From an uncultured Prevotellaceae bacterium (GTDB taxonomy: Bacteria; Bacteroidota; Bacteroidia; Bacteroidales; Bacteroidaceae), in NCBI GenBank assembly GCA_947168395.1, contig CAMVLT010000007.1:1-64000 (forward strand): a DNA stretch of 64,000 nt, read 5' to 3'. A program made the translations under genes and the position numbers. The number at the start of each line of letters is the position of its first letter. Position 1 is the first letter of the stretch. The notes under the pieces were generated by a model, which saw only the letters and a list, made by a program, of their open reading frames with translations, was not told the origin of the DNA and searched no databases. This document shows, in pieces, positions 59,665 to 64,000 of the stretch.

Positions 59665-60627
59665 GTGAAGTACTTTAAATATCTGTTTGGAATTGAGAAG
59701 AAGCCCCGACGGGGGTTGCTGGAGGCGGAATGGGTCGTCATGGGGTACCTGATGCTGACCTTGCTGCTGATGCTGTTTACGTGGACAAAGCTGCCCGACC
59801 CCGAGCCCATGCTGTGGGGACGTTTCAGGGTGGTGGTGTCAACGCTGGCCCTATGGGGTGTCTACCGCCTGGTGCCTTGTCGCTTCACAATGCTGTGCCG
59901 CGTGGTGCTGCAATTAGCCTTGCTGTCGTGGTGGTATCCCGACACGTTCTCGCTGAACCGCATATTTCCCAACCTCGACCACCATTTTGCCGCCTTCGAG
60001 CAGTCCATCTTCGGCTGCCAGCCCGCCTTGGAGTTTGCCAACCAGTGGACTCATCCCGTGTGGAGCGAACTGATGTATTTGGGCTACTCGTCCTATTTCC
60101 TGCTCATCAGCATAGTTGTGGTCTATTATTTCATCTGGCGCTATGAGGAGTTCCACCGCACGGTATTCATCATTCTGACGTCGTTCTTCGTCTATTATGT
60201 TGTCTTTGTCGTGCTGCCTGTCACGGGGCCGCAGTACTACTACTTGGCTGCCGGCCTTGACAACATCAGCCAGGGTGTGTTTCCCAATGTTGGCGACTAC
60301 TTCCTGACCCACGACGAAATGATGAAGATGCCAGGCTACGAAGACGGATGGTTCTACCAGATTATGGTCAATGCCCATAGCGCCGGCGAGCGTCCTACGG
60401 CAGCCTTCCCCAGCAGCCATGTCGGCGTGACCGTCATCCTGCTGCTGTTGGCATGGCGCTCCAAGAGCCGTCCGCTGATATGGTTTGTATTTACGTTATT
60501 CCTGCTGATGTGTTTAGCTACAGTCTACATCCGCGCCCACTACGTCATCGACGTGTTTGGCGGTTTATTGTCGGCAGTAATTATGTATACTACCTTACAT
60601 TATATATGTAAATATCGGCGAATTTAG
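59665..60627 (+). CDS. PAP2 superfamily membrane phosphatase/transferase
   Basis: 320 aa, starting at GTG; the nearby ATG at 59656 runs into a stop. About six membrane helices. The acid-phosphatase motifs are PSSHVGVTVILLL and RAHYVIDVFGG, with KxxxxxxRP-like RPTAAF just before, resembling Aur1/inositol phosphorylceramide synthase-type PAP2 proteins. It may dephosphorylate a lipid or transfer a phospho head group; Bacteroidales make sphingolipids, so a sphingolipid role is possible but unproven. Confidence 0.83.
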   Translation: MKYFKYLFGIEKKPRRGLLEAEWVVMGYLMLTLLLMLFTWTKLPDPEPMLWGRFRVVVSTLALWGVYRLVPCRFTMLCRVVLQLALLSWWYPDTFSLNRIFPNLDHHFAAFEQSIFGCQPALEFANQWTHPVWSELMYLGYSSYFLLISIVVVYYFIWRYEEFHRTVFIILTSFFVYYVVFVVLPVTGPQYYYLAAGLDNISQGVFPNVGDYFLTHDEMMKMPGYEDGWFYQIMVNAHSAGERPTAAFPSSHVGVTVILLLLAWRSKSRPLIWFVFTLFLLMCLATVYIRAHYVIDVFGGLLSAVIMYTTLHYICKYRRI

Positions 60628-60680
60628 GGTAGTAAAGTCATTTTTCTCTCCGAAAATTTGGCAGTGTCAAAAAATATCCC

Positions 60681-60688
60681 TAACTTTG
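60681..60688 (+). promoter_or_regulatory. Promoter -7 box for greA
   Basis: TAACTTTG followed by C, with a leader of about 125 nt before greA that holds a hairpin and U-run. Confidence 0.6.
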
Positions 60689-60713
60689 CCCTCGATAACA
60701 AGACATAATAGTC

Positions 60714-60757
60714 CAAGGATTCCGGCATTAGCGAACGCGTCGGAATTCTTTGTTTTT
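60714..60757 (+). terminator. Terminator-like hairpin in the greA leader
   Basis: CAAGGATTCCG pairs with CGGAATTCTTTG (one bulge) and is followed by five T, between the promoter box and the greA start. Placed there it could be an attenuator of greA. Confidence 0.65.
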
Positions 60758-60818
60758 GTCTACCTAAAATAATAAATAGGAAAATAGTAATTAGTAAAAT
60801 AGTAAAATAGGAAATAAT

Positions 60819-61286
60819 ATGGCATACATGTCACAAGAAGGCTACGACAAATTGATAGCCGAATTAAAGTATTTGGAGAGCGTAGAACGCCCCAAAGCAT
60901 CGGCCGCCATCGCGGAAGCACGCGACAAGGGCGACCTGAGTGAGAACAGTGAGTACGATGCTGCCAAGGAGGCACAGGGTCATCTGGAAGCAAAAATCAA
61001 CCAGCTGAAGCTGGCCATCTCGGAAGCGAAAATTGTGGACACCTCGCGGCTGAGTACCGACGCCGTACAGATTCTGTCGAAGGTGGAGATGACCAACCTG
61101 GCCAACAAGGCCAAGATGGCCTACACCATTGTCAGCGAGAGCGAAGCTAATCTGCGCGAGGGCAAGATTTCCATCACCACCCCCATTGCCCAGGGCCTGC
61201 TGAACCACAAGGAAGGCGACGAGGTGGAAATCAAGATTCCGCGTGGCACCATCAAACTACGCATCGACAAAATAACCGTAGGATAA
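60819..61286 (+). CDS. greA: Transcription elongation factor GreA
   Basis: 155 aa. The N-terminal coiled coil (MSQEGYDKLIAELKYLE … EARDKGDLSENSEYDAAKE) bears the acidic tip that enters the RNA polymerase secondary channel. The C-terminal FKBP-like domain ends RGTIKLRIDKITV. It rescues backtracked polymerase by stimulating RNA cleavage. The HIT gene follows 39 bp later, probably co-transcribed. Confidence 0.97.
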   Translation: MAYMSQEGYDKLIAELKYLESVERPKASAAIAEARDKGDLSENSEYDAAKEAQGHLEAKINQLKLAISEAKIVDTSRLSTDAVQILSKVEMTNLANKAKMAYTIVSESEANLREGKISITTPIAQGLLNHKEGDEVEIKIPRGTIKLRIDKITVG

Positions 61287-61325
61287 AAATAGTACATAGT
61301 ACATAACTTAATAGTTAATAACAAG

Positions 61326-61721
61326 ATGGACATCTTTTCAAAAATCGCTGCTGGCGAAATACCCAGCTACAAATGCGCTGAGAACGACGAGTTCTACGCA
61401 TTCCTTGACATTAACCCGCTGGTGAAAGGTCACACCTTGGTGATTCCCCGCCGCGAAGTTGACTACATCTTCGATATGGACGACGACGAAATAGGCCGCT
61501 ACCAGCAGTTTGCCAAGCGCGTCGCCGTGGCCATCAAGAAGGCATTCCCCTGCCGCAAAGTAGCACAAGTGGTGCTCGGACTTGAAGTGGCACACGCCCA
61601 TATCCACCTCATTCCCATGCAGAGCGAGGCCGATGTTGACTTCCGCCGTGAAAAGCTACAGCTCACGGAAGATGAGTTTAAGGAAATCGCATCGAAAATA
61701 CTTGAGGAATTTTCGAAGTGA
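61326..61721 (+). CDS. HIT family protein
   Basis: 131 aa. The histidine triad is AHAHIHLIPM (HxHxH) and the N-terminus MDIFSKIAAGEIPSYK is typical of HinT-like nucleotide hydrolases. It hydrolyses purine nucleoside phosphoramidates or dinucleotides. It follows greA, an order common in Bacteroidales. A strong hairpin lies just past the stop. Confidence 0.94.
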   Translation: MDIFSKIAAGEIPSYKCAENDEFYAFLDINPLVKGHTLVIPRREVDYIFDMDDDEIGRYQQFAKRVAVAIKKAFPCRKVAQVVLGLEVAHAHIHLIPMQSEADVDFRREKLQLTEDEFKEIASKILEEFSK

Positions 61722-61740
61722 AAAGGGATTAATGAATAGT

Positions 61741-61815
61741 GAAAAGTGAATAATTTGCTGCCGCCATTCCTGCAACATAACCAGCGGAACGGCGGCAGCA
61801 AATTATTCACTTTTC
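61741..61815. repeat. TTTGCTGCCGCC hairpin repeat, 25-bp perfect arms
   Basis: GAAAAGTGAATAATTTGCTG… at 61741-61765 is the exact reverse complement of 61791-61815, and four more pairs extend inward. It lies between the convergent HIT and mannose-1-phosphate guanylyltransferase genes and should terminate both. It is a second copy of the repeat at 30247. Confidence 0.92.
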
Positions 61816-61834
61816 ATTTTCCCCTTTTCCCTTT

Positions 61835-62926
61835 TTATACAAACTCTTCTTTATATTTCAAGCTAACCTCATTGACATACTTTCGGATAAGCGCCGATGA
61901 GTCGCCCTTCCTACAGATGAGCAGCACGTCGCCCGATTCTGCCACGATGTAGCCTTCCAGCCCATTGATGACGGCCAAGTGCCCCTTCGGCATCTTGATG
62001 ATGTTGTCACGACAGTCCTCCAGCATCACCTCCGAGTCAATCACCACGTTGTCGCCATCACCCTTCTGCATACCCTCATAGATAGAATGCCACGTACCAA
62101 GGTCGGCCCAGCCGAAACTGCACTTCATAACGTAGACGTTCTGTGACTTCTCCAAGATGCCGTTGTCGATGGAGAGGTTGGGAAACTTCGAGAAGTTTTC
62201 CCTGATATACTCACACTCCTGCTCCAGACTGATGCTCATGCCTTCCTGGTCGATAAGCCTCAATACCACAGGCAGGATTTTGCGCAGGGACAATACCAAA
62301 TTCTTGACATTGGACATGAAGATGCCCGTGTTCCACAGGAACTCGCCGCTCTCGACAAACAGCCGTGCAAAGTCACGCTCAGGCTTCTCCGTGAACGACT
62401 GCACTTTGTACAAGTCCTCCGGCCCAGCCGGGTCACCCATCTGAATATAACCATATCCCGGCTCGGGACGTGTCGGCTTAACGCCCATCGCTATCAGACA
62501 GTCGTTCTGCTCCACAAAATCGAAACATTCCTTAACATTACGCTCAAAAGCCTCATCACCAAACACAGCCTGGTCTGACGGCAGTATGATAATCTGGGCA
62601 TTGGGACAGATATGGGAAATGCGAAAGGCAGCCCATGCCACACTCGGCGCCGTATTACGTGCAACCGGCTCGGCCAGCACGTTATCGGCAGGCAATTCGG
62701 GTAACTGATCAGTCACCCAATGTGAATACTCCACTTGGGTGCTGATGTAGATGTTCTCACGGGGAACGATACGCACCATGCGGTCGTAAGCCTGCTGCAA
62801 CTGGGTACGTCCGGTTCCGAAGAAGTCAATAAACTGCTTTGGTTTCTGTTCACGGCTGCAAGGCCACAGACGTCTGCCCTTTCCACCAGCCAGAATGACA
62901 CAGAAATGCTTTTCTGATATTTCCAT
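61835..62926 (-). CDS. Mannose-1-phosphate guanylyltransferase
   Basis: 363 aa. Nucleotidyltransferase signature VILAGGKGRRLWPCSREQKPKQF at residues 10-32, PSDQAVFGDE for the metal site, FTEKPERDFA and NTGIFMSNV downstream. It makes GDP-mannose for glycans. It is the single-domain form without the phosphomannose isomerase domain of ManC/AlgA fusions. Monocistronic on the minus strand. Confidence 0.94.
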   Translation of the reverse strand: MEISEKHFCVILAGGKGRRLWPCSREQKPKQFIDFFGTGRTQLQQAYDRMVRIVPRENIYISTQVEYSHWVTDQLPELPADNVLAEPVARNTAPSVAWAAFRISHICPNAQIIILPSDQAVFGDEAFERNVKECFDFVEQNDCLIAMGVKPTRPEPGYGYIQMGDPAGPEDLYKVQSFTEKPERDFARLFVESGEFLWNTGIFMSNVKNLVLSLRKILPVVLRLIDQEGMSISLEQECEYIRENFSKFPNLSIDNGILEKSQNVYVMKCSFGWADLGTWHSIYEGMQKGDGDNVVIDSEVMLEDCRDNIIKMPKGHLAVINGLEGYIVAESGDVLLICRKGDSSALIRKYVNEVSLKYKEEFV

Positions 62927-63044
62927 TATTTTAGATATACGAGTTAGCTTCTAATTCGGGGGCGAAGATACGCAATAAATATGATATTTGCAAGTATTTT
63001 TAAGATTTTTAGCTGAAAGTCTTTGTCATTTCATTTTTTATTAG

Positions 63045-63052
63045 TACCTTTG
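63045..63052 (+). promoter_or_regulatory. Promoter -7 box for tRNA-Leu
   Basis: TACCTTTG followed by C, 13 nt before the mature tRNA 5' end. Confidence 0.65.
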
Positions 63053-63065
63053 CACCGCTTTTCGA

Positions 63066-63147
63066 GCCCAGATGGCGGAATCGGTAGACGCGCTGGTCTC
63101 AAACACCAGTGGGGCAACCCGTGCCGGTTCGACCCCGGCTCTGGGTA
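63066..63147 (+). tRNA. tRNA-Leu (anticodon CAA)
   Basis: The 82-nt cloverleaf has a GCCCAGA/TCTGGGT acceptor stem with discriminator A, D-arm GGCGGAATCGGTAGACGC, anticodon arm CTGGT-CTCAAAC-ACCAG, a short class II variable arm and T-arm GCCGGTTCGACCCCGGC. The anticodon CAA reads UUG. CCA is not encoded. The 81-aa track ORF across it is spurious. Confidence 0.95.
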
Positions 63148-63165
63148 CAAAGCTCAAAAGCGAAG

Positions 63166-63198
63166 TGCTGCAAGTCTACAGATTGCAGCATTTTTTTT
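63166..63198 (+). terminator. Rho-independent terminator after tRNA-Leu
   Basis: TGCTGCAA and TTGCAGCA form an eight-pair stem with a nine-base loop, followed by eight T. Confidence 0.92.
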
Positions 63199-63264
63199 AA
63201 CCATCCCGAGACTGGCACAGGTTTTCGGTATTACAGATAAATCACAATATAAAGCTAAGATAAA

Positions 63265-64000
63265 ATGATAGACAGCATTGTTGAAAGTTTTAAAAACAAC
63301 TTGATAGCCGAGGATCGTTACCAGATGATTCTCGACGGTCTACAGGTGACACTTATTATCACGCTCTGTGCTACCGTCTTAGGCACGATACTGGGCGGAC
63401 TGGTGTGCTGGATGCGCATGAACCGGCGGGCATGGCTGCGGCAAGTGGCCAAAGTGTATATCGACCTGATGCGCGGCACACCCGTACTGGTGCTGCTCAT
63501 GCTGATGTACTATGTGGTGATGGCACCGATGGACGCTACGGGCATTGTGGTGGCCATCGTCACCTTCGCCCTAAACACGGCAGCCTACATCAGCGAGATG
63601 CTGCGCACCACCATTCAGGGTATTGACCGAGGCCAGACCGAGGCGGGACTGGCCTTAGGCTATACACAACGGCAGACGTTCTTCCGGATAGTGCTGCCAC
63701 AGGTCATCAGGGCGGTGATGCCCGTCTATCAGGGCGAAGTGGTGAGTCTGCTGAAGGGTACAAGTATCGTGGGTTACATTGCCGTGAACGACATGACACG
63801 AGCTTCCGACCTGATACGCTCGCGAACGTTCGATGCCTTCTTCCCCCTCATTGTGACCGCCATCATCTATTTCTTCATGGCATGGCTCATCGGAGTGCTG
63901 CTGATGTCGCTGGTGCAGCGCCAGCGTATGAAAGCCATTGCTGCGGCAGTAGTGCTGACGCTGTTTGGCATGGTGGCTTACGTGCCAACGCTTGCGGATG
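63265..64000 (+). CDS. Amino-acid ABC transporter permease (runs off the window)
   Basis: Partial, 245 residues visible from MIDSIVESFKNNLIAEDRY with no stop, so it is absent from the track. Polar amino-acid permease (HisMQ/GlnP type): VTLIITLCATVLGTILGG, YIDLMRGTPVLVLLML and the ATPase-contact EAA loop EAGLALGYTQRQTFFRIVLPQ. After the last permease helix a new hydrophobic stretch (AIAAAVVLTLFGMVAYVP) begins. It may be a signal-anchor of a fused substrate-binding domain, a layout known among GlnP-type proteins; the sequence ends before this can be told. Confidence 0.88.
   Translation, partial: MIDSIVESFKNNLIAEDRYQMILDGLQVTLIITLCATVLGTILGGLVCWMRMNRRAWLRQVAKVYIDLMRGTPVLVLLMLMYYVVMAPMDATGIVVAIVTFALNTAAYISEMLRTTIQGIDRGQTEAGLALGYTQRQTFFRIVLPQVIRAVMPVYQGEVVSLLKGTSIVGYIAVNDMTRASDLIRSRTFDAFFPLIVTAIIYFFMAWLIGVLLMSLVQRQRMKAIAAAVVLTLFGMVAYVPTLAD

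Noticed and set aside
63023-63268. 81-aa ORF over the tRNA
   Set aside because: The region folds as tRNA-Leu followed by a terminator; the ORF is accidental.

Overview
The window looks like a chromosomal segment of a Bacteroidales bacterium, most likely Prevotella or a close relative. The evidence is the recurrent TAnnTTTG promoter box upstream of genes, the near absence of Shine-Dalgarno sequences, type-IX-secretion-like C-terminal tails (…GIYIINGRKFIKK), an S46 dipeptidyl-peptidase, a fused SecDF, a type III glutamine synthetase and a DapL/DapF lysine route. No phage, transposase, CRISPR array or rRNA operon was seen. The family calls come from reading the translations, not from database searches.

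Layout. 0-6 kb: HU protein (minus), then rhomboid protease, a membrane-anchored endonuclease/exonuclease/phosphatase protein and SecDF. 6-19.3 kb: a plus-strand run of GH2 glycosidase, nucleoside-recognition (SpmA/B-like) membrane protein, flippase, large CotH/lamin-tail surface protein, S46 peptidase and a second GH2 enzyme. 19.4-24.3 kb: a minus-strand accessory block holding two copies of a cohesin-like plus single-repeat dockerin pair, a 47-aa peptide missed by the ORF track, AT-rich orphan genes and a lone nucleotidyltransferase. 24.7-35 kb: deaD-like helicase and ribD (divergent), rnc-fabF-acpP, DUF4254, a GT9 glycosyltransferase, a 54-aa rubredoxin and RNase R. 35.5-58.1 kb: a nitrogen-assimilation island in two divergent arms. 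The minus arm is glnK, amtB, porin-like protein, amtB, pyrG, purF, a carA-half-carB fusion and asnB. The plus arm is gltB, gltD, dapF, dapL and glnN. Together they import ammonium, sense nitrogen, make glutamine and glutamate, and spend glutamine in five different amidotransferases. 58.5-64 kb: epimerase, PAP2 protein, greA, HIT protein, mannose-1-phosphate guanylyltransferase, tRNA-Leu(CAA) and a truncated amino-acid ABC permease.

The most unusual signal is a family of GC-rich palindromes (monomer about 40 bp; paired form 110 bp in two genes) inserted in frame inside conserved genes: the first GH2, gltB (at least three monomers), pyrG, the carA/carB joint and dapF, with weaker traces in the CotH gene and rnr. 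In the carA-carB case the element forms the whole linker that joins two normally separate proteins, and the carB part stops exactly at the half-way domain boundary. Separate intergenic repeat families (a TAGGGTAAAC family, a GTGTCACC family, an ACCTCAT-bounded 224-bp element, and a TTTGCTGCCGCC hairpin) fill most of the long gaps. Two of them bracket the nitrogen island.
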